Positions 43,299-50,841 of a stretch of 64,000 nt of DNA are shown in pieces (the stretch's first letter is position 1; each line of letters starts with the position of its first letter). Location of the stretch: the NCBI RefSeq assembly GCF_016907365.1, contig NZ_JAFBBV010000001.1, positions 62,001 to 126,000 on the forward strand, read 5' to 3'. A program made the position numbers and the translations under genes. This stretch comes from Oerskovia paurometabola (lineage in GTDB: Bacteria; Actinomycetota; Actinomycetes; Actinomycetales; Cellulomonadaceae). Below the pieces are notes generated by a model that worked only from the letters and a program-made list of their open reading frames with translations, did not search any database and was not told the DNA's origin.

Positions 43299-43525
43299 CG
43301 GGCTCGGCCCGTTCCGTCAGGCACCGGCCGGACGGTGGGCACCTCCCTCGGCGAGTGCCGTCGCCGGGCCCGTGCCACACTCCGGAGAGGTGGCCGACCT
43401 GACGGCAGGGACGGACACGGGTCGTCCGGTCGCCCGCCGACCGGTCGAGAAGGTCAGGAAGCAGACCCTGGTCCGGCGCCACCACGACGTCGTCCCGCCA
43501 GACCGTCCTCCCACGGAGGTGCCCG

Positions 43526-43942
43526 ATGACCACGTTCCCGACCGTCCGACAGGTCGTGCTCGACACGACCGACGCCCGCGGCCTCGCCGAGTTCTACCGC
43601 GCCCTGCTCGGGCTGGAGTACCGCCTGGGCGACGAGCCCCCGGCCGAGGGCGCCGCCGACCCGAACGGGCAGGACTGGCTCGTGCTGCGCTCGCCCGGGG
43701 GCGTCCCCCTGGCGTTCCAGCAGGTCGAGCACCTGCCGCCCTCGTCCTGGCCCGACCCGGCCGTCCCGCAACAGGTCCATCTCGACTGCACGGTCCCCGA
43801 CCGCGACACGCTCGACGTCCAGCACGAGCGCGCCGTCGCCCTGGGGGCCCGCCTGCTGCGCGACCGGTCGGACGACCCGGTCGAGCCCCTGCGCGTCTAC
43901 GCCGACCCGGCCGGGCACCCGTTCTGCCTCTTCGTGGGCTGA
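43526..43942 (+). CDS. VOC-family (glyoxalase-like) protein
   Basis: Single VOC module pair of 138 residues: VVLDTTDARGLAEFYRALLG with the family's first strand-helix, the second half VHLDCTVPDRDTLDVQHERA, and C-terminal YADPAGHPFCLF. The group includes glyoxalases, dioxygenases and bleomycin-binding proteins. Substrate cannot be inferred. The upstream 227-nt gap after the TauE gene contains only a small hairpin (43298-43312). Confidence 0.85.
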   Translation: MTTFPTVRQVVLDTTDARGLAEFYRALLGLEYRLGDEPPAEGAADPNGQDWLVLRSPGGVPLAFQQVEHLPPSSWPDPAVPQQVHLDCTVPDRDTLDVQHERAVALGARLLRDRSDDPVEPLRVYADPAGHPFCLFVG

Positions 43943-43997
43943 CCCTCCGCCCGCGCTCTCGAGCGGGCCGGGCCGCGAGGCGCACGCGAGGGCACCC

Positions 43998-44312
43998 TCA
44001 CGTCTCCTCGACATCGATCAGCCACCGCACGATGGTCCGGTCCTCGATCGTCATCCGGTACGTCTGCCCGGCGTCGATCGCGTCGTCCAACCGGCTCTGG
44101 CGGTTCTCGGTGACCCGGAGCACCCCGCAGGACGTCCGCACCTCGTAGTACGTCGTGGAGCGGTTCGTGTGCGAGACCAGGTCGTCCTCGGTGAAGCACG
44201 TCAGCTCGGTCGTCGTCCAGGTCGCGACCCAGACGACGAACGGCCCGACGAGGACGACGGCCGCGACCGTCCACCCGACCACGACCTTGGGGATCCGCAT
44301 GGCGTGGAGCAT
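43998..44312 (-). CDS. Small single-pass membrane protein
   Basis: Uncharacterised protein of 104 residues with one N-terminal helix (VVVGWTVAAVVLVGPFVVWV) and an extracellular domain containing two cysteines (LTCFTED, RTSCGVL). The start may instead be an ATG four codons in (44300). It lies downstream of the NlpC/P60 gene, from which a strong terminator separates it. No family recognised. Confidence 0.6.
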   Translation of the reverse strand: MLHAMRIPKVVVGWTVAAVVLVGPFVVWVATWTTTELTCFTEDDLVSHTNRSTTYYEVRTSCGVLRVTENRQSRLDDAIDAGQTYRMTIEDRTIVRWLIDVEET

Positions 44313-44382
44313 ACCGACGCCCGCCCGCTCCCCGTCAGCGAGGAACCGGCTGCCGTCGGGCGGTCAGGACGCGCCGGGAACG

Positions 44383-44422
44383 CACGAGGCCCCGTCCACA
44401 GGACTGTGGACGGGGCCTCGTG
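44383..44422 (-). terminator. Hairpin terminator after the NlpC/P60 gene
   Basis: An 18-bp perfect stem (arm CACGAGGCCCCGTCCACA) with loop GGAC ends 9 nt after the stop codon. Confidence 0.8.
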
Positions 44423-44431
44423 GGCAGCGGG

Positions 44432-45226
44432 TCAGCCGACGCGGATGAACGTCGGGTTGTTCTGCCAGATCTTGCTGTGCTTGACGGTGCTGCCCGGGGT
44501 CGTGGCCTCGATCTGCATCCCGTTGCCGGCGTAGATCGCGACGTGGCCGGGGGTCCAGATGAGGTCGCCCGGACGGGCCTCGGCGGCCGAGACGGGCGTG
44601 CCCGCGTCGCGCTGGGCACCCGACTGGTGCGGCAGCGAGACGCCGAGCTGCGCGTACACGTACTGCGTCAGACCGGAGCAGTCGAACCCGCTCGGCGAGG
44701 AACCGCCGTAGACGTAGGGCACGCCCACGTACTTCAGGGCGATGTCGACGGCGGCCGAGCCGGAGGCCGAGGCCGCCGGGGCGGCGACGGCCTTGGCCGC
44801 TGCGGGCTGCGCGCGCTCGACGCTGCGCGAAGCGGCCGCGGAACGCTCGGGGGCGGGAGCAGCGACCGGCGCGGGCGCCGGCTCGGGCTCGGGCTCGGGA
44901 GCGGGGGTGACCGCGACCGAGGCCTGCTCGATCGGCAGCACCGCGTCGGCGGCGACGGTGATCGCGGGGCTGGTCTGGAGGGCCTCGCGGGCCTGGGAGG
45001 TCACGGCGGCGAGGTCGACCGAGCCGATGGACTTCGACTCGTCCGAGGCAGGGGCGGCGTTCGCGGGGGCCGTGAAGACCGAGATCAGCAGGCCGGACGA
45101 GGCGGCGACGACCGCGCTACGACGCACGACGGCGTTGGCGCCGGACGCGGCAGACCGGCCGAGCGAGGTCAAGGGGGTGATGGGGCGGTGCGCGGCACGG
45201 TGGCGCGCACGTGGGCGTGAGGTCAC
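44432..45226 (-). CDS. Secreted NlpC/P60 peptidoglycan endopeptidase
   Basis: Cell-wall hydrolase of 264 residues that cleaves peptide stems of peptidoglycan. A long basic leader and hydrophobic segment (VVAASSGLLISVFTAPANAA) form the signal peptide, followed by an Ala/Pro/Glu linker. The NlpC/P60 domain (about 150-264) has its catalytic Cys in SGFDCSGLTQYVY and His in TPGHVAIYAGNG. The GTG start follows AGGAG by eight nucleotides. A c-di-AMP (ydaO) riboswitch lies just upstream, linking expression to c-di-AMP and osmotic state, as for other actinobacterial wall hydrolases. Confidence 0.92.
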   Translation of the reverse strand: MTSRPRARHRAAHRPITPLTSLGRSAASGANAVVRRSAVVAASSGLLISVFTAPANAAPASDESKSIGSVDLAAVTSQAREALQTSPAITVAADAVLPIEQASVAVTPAPEPEPEPAPAPVAAPAPERSAAASRSVERAQPAAAKAVAAPAASASGSAAVDIALKYVGVPYVYGGSSPSGFDCSGLTQYVYAQLGVSLPHQSGAQRDAGTPVSAAEARPGDLIWTPGHVAIYAGNGMQIEATTPGSTVKHSKIWQNNPTFIRVG

Positions 45227-45240
45227 GTGTGTTTCTCCTG

Positions 45241-45416
45241 GACGCCTGAGAGGTCAGCTGTCGGGTTCGGGCCGGAGAATCTTCTGCCCGGCCGGGCGGA
45301 CCGAGGTCCGACCGGCTTCACCCCAAGGACACCGTCTCCGGTGCCCACAAGATTGGGTCCCCCACCCCTGCCATGGGTGTAGTTCGTGGCTCCGGAGGTG
45401 ACAGGGTTCGGCGTCC
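45241..45416 (-). promoter_or_regulatory. ydaO-type cyclic-di-AMP riboswitch
   Basis: Read on the minus strand, the leader contains conserved ydaO blocks in order: GCCGAACCCTGTC, GGGGTGGGGGACCCA, CCTTGGGGTGAAGCCGG and the terminal CCCGAACCCGACAGCTGACC. It ends 14 nt before the NlpC start. In known examples c-di-AMP binding lowers expression of wall hydrolases. A possible promoter (TTGTGACA-like, then TACGGT) lies about 45450-45490. Confidence 0.88.
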
Positions 45417-45529
45417 ACCGGAGCACTCCAGCGAGAAGGTTCTCTGCGGAGCAGAATCGACCGTACATGGCAACCACGGGATTGTCACAATGAGGTAACG
45501 AACCTCGCGAGTCGGACACATGTCCACCT

Positions 45530-45574
45530 CGACGACGGACCGCACCCGCACGCGGAAGGTGCGAGCCGTCGTCG
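45530..45574 (-). terminator. Hairpin terminator after the DUF4287 gene
   Basis: CGACGACGG pairs with CCGTCGTCG and inner CGCACC with GGTGCG, giving about 15 bp with one internal mismatch. It lies 21 nt after the stop codon and just upstream of the riboswitch promoter. Confidence 0.65.
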
Positions 45575-45595
45575 GGCAGACCGGCCGAGCCGGGC

Positions 45596-45886
45596 TCAGG
45601 CGGGCTTGGTCGCCCTGCCGTCCAGCCACAGGGTGTCCGACTCGTCGCGGTGCGTGCCGGTCGAGCCGACGTGCTTGCTGTCGATCGTCGGCCCCTTCTT
45701 GATCACGTGGACGATCGCCATCGCGTGGCCGCGCCCCAGGCCGTAGTCCTCCTTGAGCCACTCCACGATCACGCCGGCCTTGACGGACGGGTCGTCGTAG
45801 CCCTTCTCCTGCGCGATCGTCACGAGCTGGCGGGGGGTGAGCCCGGTCTTGTCCTCGACGGCGTCCAGGTAGGCCTGAAATGACAT
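45596..45886 (-). CDS. DUF4287-domain protein
   Basis: Cytosolic protein of 96 residues: SFQAYLDAVEDKTGLTPRQL, followed by KAGVIVEWLKEDYGLGRGHA and HVIKKG, the compact helical DUF4287 fold. Function is unknown. Some relatives are fused to DUF5655 or occur beside DNA-modification genes, but none is adjacent here. It lies 48 nt downstream of the alpha/beta-hydrolase gene in the same direction. Confidence 0.85.
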   Translation of the reverse strand: MSFQAYLDAVEDKTGLTPRQLVTIAQEKGYDDPSVKAGVIVEWLKEDYGLGRGHAMAIVHVIKKGPTIDSKHVGSTGTHRDESDTLWLDGRATKPA

Positions 45887-45934
45887 GGTGCTCCTCGTGT
45901 CTGTGGGTCGGGTGGGCGGTCGATCCGGGGCGGC

Positions 45935-46768
45935 TCAAGCGGTGCGGAGCACCCTGCGCAAACGCTGGGCGAAGGCCGACGGGTCGTCGACGAAGCCCGT
46001 GTGGTCGCCCGGGAAGAGCGTCGTCGTGGTGCCGAGCAGGGCTGCGAGCGCCGTCGACGTCTGGTCGCAGAGCTGACCGGTCGAGTCCTCGCCGACCCCG
46101 ACGACCACGCGGACGGGAGAGGCACGCAGGGCCTCGACGTCGGGCTCGAAGAGCGTGGTCCCCAGGAGGTCGTGCGCGAACCAGAAGCGTTCGTCCGCAA
46201 CCTGCTGCGGGTCGCGCTCGCCGCCGAACACCTGCTCGACCATCCCGTCCGGGACGTCGATGTCGCCGATCGCGAAGAACTTCCGCCAGGCCCCGACGAC
46301 GTCACCCGCGCGATGATCCTCCACGAGCTCGCGCGTCGCGGCGTGCAGCCGCTCACGGTCCGGCATCAGGGCGTCGAGCGGCGGCTCGTGCGCGACGACC
46401 GTCCTGACCAGGTCGGGGCGCGACTGGACGAGAGCGAGCGCGGTCACGGCGCCACCGCTCGACCCGACGACGGTCGCGGGGCCCGCGTCGAGGTGGGTCA
46501 GGAGCCGCGCGAGGTCGTCGGCACGGACCTGCGGCGGCGTGTCCTGGTCCGGGTCGTCGACCGTGCTGCGGTGGATCCCGCGCGGGTCGGTCGTCAGGAC
46601 GGTGTAGTCGGTCGCGAGCAGGTCGGCGAGCGGCGCGAACGCGTCGGCGTCCATGGGCGCGCCGACGAGCACGACGAGCGGCCCCCGGCCCCTGACCTCG
46701 TGGTGGAGCGTGGCGCCCGGGACCCGCAGCGTCCGGGCGGTCGCAGGGACGGTCGGGGTGTCGGTCAC
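45935..46768 (-). CDS. Alpha/beta-fold hydrolase
   Basis: Soluble hydrolase of 277 residues. The nucleophile elbow is TVVGSSGGAVTAL (Ser), the oxyanion region PLVVLVGAPMD, and the late catalytic His in LFPGDHTGFVDD. Substrate (ester, lactone, epoxide or other) is not evident. The GTG start has a strong GGAGG seven nucleotides upstream and is the likely head of a transcript that continues into the DUF4287 gene. Confidence 0.88.
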   Translation of the reverse strand: MTDTPTVPATARTLRVPGATLHHEVRGRGPLVVLVGAPMDADAFAPLADLLATDYTVLTTDPRGIHRSTVDDPDQDTPPQVRADDLARLLTHLDAGPATVVGSSGGAVTALALVQSRPDLVRTVVAHEPPLDALMPDRERLHAATRELVEDHRAGDVVGAWRKFFAIGDIDVPDGMVEQVFGGERDPQQVADERFWFAHDLLGTTLFEPDVEALRASPVRVVVGVGEDSTGQLCDQTSTALAALLGTTTTLFPGDHTGFVDDPSAFAQRLRRVLRTA

Positions 46769-46869
46769 GGGAACCTCCAGGAGTGCGCACGGCGGGTGGT
46801 CGAGGGGGTGGACCGTGCGGAGGGCCGGAACTCATCGGTCCACCGCCCGCGCCCGCGACGCAGCGCGAC

Positions 46870-47487
46870 CTACCGCCCGAGGAGCGTGTCGATCTCGGCC
46901 ATCTCGGCCGTCTGCACGTCGACCATGACCTGCGCGAGGTCCCGGAGCTCGGCGTGCCCGCCGCCCTCGATCTCGCCCTGCGTCATCGCGATCGCCCCCT
47001 CGTGGTGCGAGTGCATGAGCTCGAGGAACGTCTTCTCGGCCGCGGCCACCGCCGTGGCGTCACCCGCGCTCGCGTCCGCGAGGCGAGCGAGAGACCCCAT
47101 CTGGTCGCTCGTGAGCATGCCGTTCGCGACGTGCACGGAGTGCATCTGCATGAGGTCGTCCATGGCCCAGGCGTCGGCCCAGCCGAGCATGGTCTCGATC
47201 TCCTCGGCCTGCCCGTCGAGGATCCGCTGCGCGAGGTCGCGCGTCGGTTCGCTCACGCCGTCGACCGCCAGGATGATCTCGCTCATCTCGACGGCCTGCT
47301 CGTGGTGCGGGGTCATCATCGCGACGAAGTGCGTGTCGACGTCGTTGACCTCGGCCGGGGTGCCCGCCGGGCCGCTCGCGGCGGACGCGCTGTCGTCCCC
47401 CGATGCGGGCGACCCGTCGGCTGTCGAGCACCCCGCGAGGGCGGCGGTCAGGACGAGCGCGGTGAGGACGGCGGGCAGCTTCTTCAT
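46870..47487 (-). CDS. DUF305 lipoprotein
   Basis: Lipid-anchored protein of 205 residues with lipobox LAGCS. It contains the duplicated DUF305 (ferritin-like) pattern VDTHFVAMMTPHHEQAVEMS and LELMHSHHEGAIAMTQGEI, whose His/Met pairs are suited to binding copper. DUF305 proteins are often linked to copper handling. A second DUF305 gene lies at the right end of the window. Confidence 0.88.
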   Translation of the reverse strand: MKKLPAVLTALVLTAALAGCSTADGSPASGDDSASAASGPAGTPAEVNDVDTHFVAMMTPHHEQAVEMSEIILAVDGVSEPTRDLAQRILDGQAEEIETMLGWADAWAMDDLMQMHSVHVANGMLTSDQMGSLARLADASAGDATAVAAAEKTFLELMHSHHEGAIAMTQGEIEGGGHAELRDLAQVMVDVQTAEMAEIDTLLGR

Positions 47488-47683
47488 GAGGACTCCGGTG
47501 TGTCTCGGGATCGCCGGGGCACGCGGGCGCCGGTTCCGGCGAGCGTCCGACCAGGGTAGGTGCGAAGTCTGGGAGCCGGCTGTGTCCCCACGGGGCGGTG
47601 CGCCGCCAGATCACCCTGTGGATCCCGCGCCCCGGCGGTCCCCGTCACAGTATGGTCAGCGCACTCGACGAGGAGGCCACCGT

Positions 47684-49042
47684 ATGACTTCCCCCCTGTC
47701 CACAGACCACCTTCCGGCGACGCCCACCCTGGCGCGCGCCTCCGACGAGGCCGACCTGCCGCCCCTGCTCACGGGGTGGCGGCGCCTGTGGACGCGCCCC
47801 GCGCTCATGCCGTACGTGCGGCTCGTCGTCCTGGTCCTGGCGATCAACGTGGCGGTGGCGGTCACGGTGCTCCCCGGCACGTCGTCGCCCGCGCGTCTCG
47901 ACCTGACCCTCACGGCGGCCGCGCTGAACCTCGGGGCCGCGGCCGTGATCCGGCAGCAGCACGTCGTCAACCTGCTGTTCCGCCTCGCGACGAGCGCGCC
48001 CGTGACGTGGCCCCTGCGCGTCCGCGCAGGGCTCGCGAAGGTCTACCACCTGGGCGGGATCCACGTCGGCGCGGCGATCTCCGCGACCGCGTGGTTCACG
48101 GTGTTCGCCGCGACCGCGCTGAGCCCGGACGGGCGGGGCGAGCTGTCGGGGCCGACGCTCGGGGTCGTCGTCGTCCTCGCGCTGCTGCTGCTGACGATCG
48201 CCGCCCTGGCCACCGCGCCGCTGCGCCGCAGGCGCCACGACCTGTTCGAGATGAGCCACCGGCTCGGTGGTTGGTCGACCCTCGCGGGCTTCGCGGCCCT
48301 GACGGTCCTGTTCGCGCGCGACCTGTCGCCGGACGACCCGTCGGGTGCGATCCTCTCCGCCCCCGCGACGTGGGTCCTGGCGGTCGTGGTCGTGTGCGTG
48401 GGGCTTCCGTGGCTGCACCTGCGCAAGGTCGCGGTGGACGTGCACACGCCCTCGTCCCACGTCGCGATCGTGCGTCTGCACCACGACCCGAAGACGTTCG
48501 TGGGTTCCTCGACGACGATCGCCCGGCACCCGCTCGGCCAGTGGCACCCGTTCGCCAACCTCGTCACGCCGAGCCGACCCGAGCTGCGTCTGGCGATCTC
48601 CCGGGCGGGCGACTGGACGGGGTCGTTCATCGACTCCCCGCCGGACCACGTGTGGGTCCGCGGCGTGCCCACGGCCGGGGCGGGGAACGTCGGCAAGCTC
48701 TTCCGCAAGGTCGTGTGGATCACGACGGGCAGCGGGATCGGCCCGTGCCTGCCCAGCCTGCTCGCAGGTGCGCCCGCCCACCTGGTCTGGGTCACCCGTA
48801 CGCCCGAGGCCACGTTCGGCCCCGGGCTCGTCGGCGAGATCACGGAGTCGCTGCCGGACGCTCTCGTGTGGGACACGCGCGCGCTGGGCAAGCCCGACCT
48901 CGTGGCCCTCGCGCTCGACGCGGTGCGCACGACCGGCGCCGAGGCCGTCATCTGCATCTCGAACCGTCCGACGACGTTCCAGGTCGTCGAGGGCCTCGAG
49001 TCGCGGGGCATCCCCGCGTTCGGCGCCATCTGGGACTCCTGA
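47684..49042 (+). CDS. Ferric-reductase-like membrane oxidoreductase (TmpL-like)
   Basis: Membrane protein of 452 residues. Residues 45-250 form about six helices with paired histidines (YHLGGIHVGA, FEMSHRLGGW) that could bind haem, as in ferric reductases. Residues 255-452 resemble a ferredoxin-reductase module: ARHPLGQWHPFANLV (flavin strand, here atypical) and the NAD-binding VWITTGSGIGPCLP. The combination resembles the C-terminal part of fungal TmpL-type proteins. AGGAGG precedes the ATG. Electron donor and acceptor are unknown. Confidence 0.72.
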   Translation: MTSPLSTDHLPATPTLARASDEADLPPLLTGWRRLWTRPALMPYVRLVVLVLAINVAVAVTVLPGTSSPARLDLTLTAAALNLGAAAVIRQQHVVNLLFRLATSAPVTWPLRVRAGLAKVYHLGGIHVGAAISATAWFTVFAATALSPDGRGELSGPTLGVVVVLALLLLTIAALATAPLRRRRHDLFEMSHRLGGWSTLAGFAALTVLFARDLSPDDPSGAILSAPATWVLAVVVVCVGLPWLHLRKVAVDVHTPSSHVAIVRLHHDPKTFVGSSTTIARHPLGQWHPFANLVTPSRPELRLAISRAGDWTGSFIDSPPDHVWVRGVPTAGAGNVGKLFRKVVWITTGSGIGPCLPSLLAGAPAHLVWVTRTPEATFGPGLVGEITESLPDALVWDTRALGKPDLVALALDAVRTTGAEAVICISNRPTTFQVVEGLESRGIPAFGAIWDS

Positions 49043-49062
49043 GGCGCGCTGCTCCTCCCCCC

Positions 49063-49096
49063 GCCCGACGGCGTCACGATCGTGGCGCCGTCGGGC
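49063..49096. terminator. Bidirectional hairpin terminator
   Basis: GCCCGACGGCGTCACG and its near-exact complement (one G-U pair) form a stem of about 16 bp between two convergent genes. Confidence 0.7.
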
Positions 49097-49115
49097 TGCG
49101 GCAGGTCTCAGCGCG

Positions 49116-49673
49116 TCAGCGCGCGTCGCACGTCAGCCGTGCCCCCAGCGTGACGGCCGCGACCACGGCCGCCGCGGCGACGAACACGACGTCCTTGAGG
49201 ACGTACTGGCCCAGCAGCGTCATGCCGTCGCCGAAGAGCTCGCCGGGGAAGAGCACCACGGGTGACAGCATGCCGACCAGCGCGACCGCGAGCACGACCA
49301 GGCCCACCTTCAACCATCGCCCCGTCAGGAGCGTCAACCCGATGACGGTCTCCACGACCGCCGTCAGGACGACCGCCGCCGTCCCCTCGACGACGCCGAA
49401 GGTCAGCGCCCCGACCGTCTGCGTGACGATATGCTCCGCCGGGCTCGCCCCGGGGAAGTACTTGAGCACCCCGAATCCCAGGAACACCAGGCCGAGCGTG
49501 ACCCGGAGCGCGGGGACCGACCACCGCGTCAGGTGGGCGGCGAGGGCGACGGCCACGGCGTCTGACCGCCCGAGGAGACCAGGCCGCGCGGGCCGGTCGC
49601 CGGTCAGGGCCGTCGAGGCAGGCAAGGCAGGCGAGGCAGGCGAGGGCAAGGTCTGGGGTCCGGCAGCAGGCAT
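49116..49673 (-). CDS. DoxX-family membrane protein
   Basis: Four-helix membrane protein of 185 residues: VPALRVTLGLVFLGFGVLKY is the DoxX start, followed by a helix with VLTAVVETVIGLTLLTGRWL. A 40-residue Ala/Pro leader comes first. DoxX-like proteins take part in redox homeostasis. The ATG at 49673 follows GAGGAG by five nucleotides. It is convergent with the ferric-reductase-like gene. Confidence 0.82.
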   Translation of the reverse strand: MPAAGPQTLPSPASPALPASTALTGDRPARPGLLGRSDAVAVALAAHLTRWSVPALRVTLGLVFLGFGVLKYFPGASPAEHIVTQTVGALTFGVVEGTAAVVLTAVVETVIGLTLLTGRWLKVGLVVLAVALVGMLSPVVLFPGELFGDGMTLLGQYVLKDVVFVAAAAVVAAVTLGARLTCDAR

Positions 49674-49795
49674 CTGGTCTCCTCGTCGAGAGCGTGCGGA
49701 CAGGCGGCGCTCTGCGGAGAAAGCACCGTGACGTCCGGATAGGTGATGGCTCGGCGAGCGTAGCCACCGCTGATGAGGGCCAGATGAGGCCGGGA

Positions 49796-50365
49796 TCAGC
49801 CCGCGAGGCGGGCGTGCAGGTGCATGTCGTGCCAGCCGTCGACGTGCTTGCCGCTCTCCCGGAGCGTGCTCTCGGGCACGAATCCCGCGGCGAGCGCGAC
49901 CTTGCAGGACGCCTCGTTGCGCGTCGAGTGCACGAGTCGCAGCCTGTGCAGGCCGAGGTCCTCGAACGCCCAGGCGACCAGCAGCCCGACGGCCCGGGGC
50001 GCGACCCGGCGGCCCCGCGCGGCAGGCAGGACCCAGTAGCCGACCTCTCCCCCGCCCTCGTGCAGGTCCAGGTGGTGCAGGGCGGTGCGGCCGACCACGA
50101 CGCCGTCGGACTCGACCGCCCAGTCCCCGGCCGCCTCCTGCACCCAGTGCTCGTGCCGCGAGTCGACCCACCCCTCCGCCTCCGCGAGGTCGGCCATCGC
50201 GCGGGCGTGCCAGAGCTGGATCGCCGGGTCCTGGTACGCGGCGAGGAGGGTCGGGGCGTCGGCCCGGACCCAGGGGCGCAGCGTCAGCCCGTCGCCCGCG
50301 AGGACGGGCATCGGCTGTGCGCTGAGGTGGCCGGGGCGGACGGTGGGCTCGGTGAGGAGGGGCAC
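49796..50365 (-). CDS. GNAT N-acetyltransferase (RimJ/RimL type)
   Basis: Acetyl-CoA-dependent acetyltransferase of 189 residues. The acetyl-CoA loop region is WVLPAARGRRVAPRAVGLLV, followed by LGLHRLRLVHSTRNEASCKV and AAGFVPESTLRES, the RimJ-type pattern. The substrate may be a protein N-terminus or a small amine. The N-terminal ~18 residues may not be translated, since an ATG at 50311 is also possible. Confidence 0.85.
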   Translation of the reverse strand: MPLLTEPTVRPGHLSAQPMPVLAGDGLTLRPWVRADAPTLLAAYQDPAIQLWHARAMADLAEAEGWVDSRHEHWVQEAAGDWAVESDGVVVGRTALHHLDLHEGGGEVGYWVLPAARGRRVAPRAVGLLVAWAFEDLGLHRLRLVHSTRNEASCKVALAAGFVPESTLRESGKHVDGWHDMHLHARLAG

Positions 50366-50454
50366 GCCGCGATGATGCCACGGGAGAAGGAGGCGAGCGG
50401 AGAAGAACGATGGATTGAGGAGTTGCTAAACTCGCCAAGTCTCCAGGAGGTCCT

Positions 50455-50841
50455 GTGCCCACCACCGCCACCACGGCGCCGCTCTACGCGATCAAGGCCG
50501 AGCTGTTCCGCTCCCTCGCGCACCCCACCCGCATCCAGGCGCTCGAGGTGCTCAGCGCCGCGACCGGCCACGAGGCCCCCGTGAGCGACCTGCTCGCCGC
50601 GACGGGCGTCGAGGCCTCGGTCCTGTCCCAGCACCTCGCGGTGCTCAAGCGCGCCGGTGTCGTGACGTCGTCGCGCACGGGCAACACGGTCGTCTACCGG
50701 CTGAGCCGGCCGCTCGTCGCCGAGCTGCTCGTCGTCGCGCGCGCGTTCCTGCGCGAGACTCTCGACTCGTCCGGGCGACAGCTCGCCGCCGCGGACGAGC
50801 TGCCTCCCCTCCAGGGGGAGAGCGAACGGACCGGGCAGTGA
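50455..50841 (+). CDS. ArsR-family transcriptional regulator
   Basis: Winged-helix repressor of 128 residues: ELFRSLAHPTRIQALEVLSA, SDLLAATGVEASVLSQHLAV and LKRAGVVTSSRTGNTVVYRL. No metal-binding CxC motif is present, so it may sense something other than a metal. The GTG follows a textbook AGGAGG. Its stop overlaps the start of the SulP transporter gene (GTGA), so regulator and transporter are co-produced. Confidence 0.9.
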   Translation: MPTTATTAPLYAIKAELFRSLAHPTRIQALEVLSAATGHEAPVSDLLAATGVEASVLSQHLAVLKRAGVVTSSRTGNTVVYRLSRPLVAELLVVARAFLRETLDSSGRQLAAADELPPLQGESERTGQ

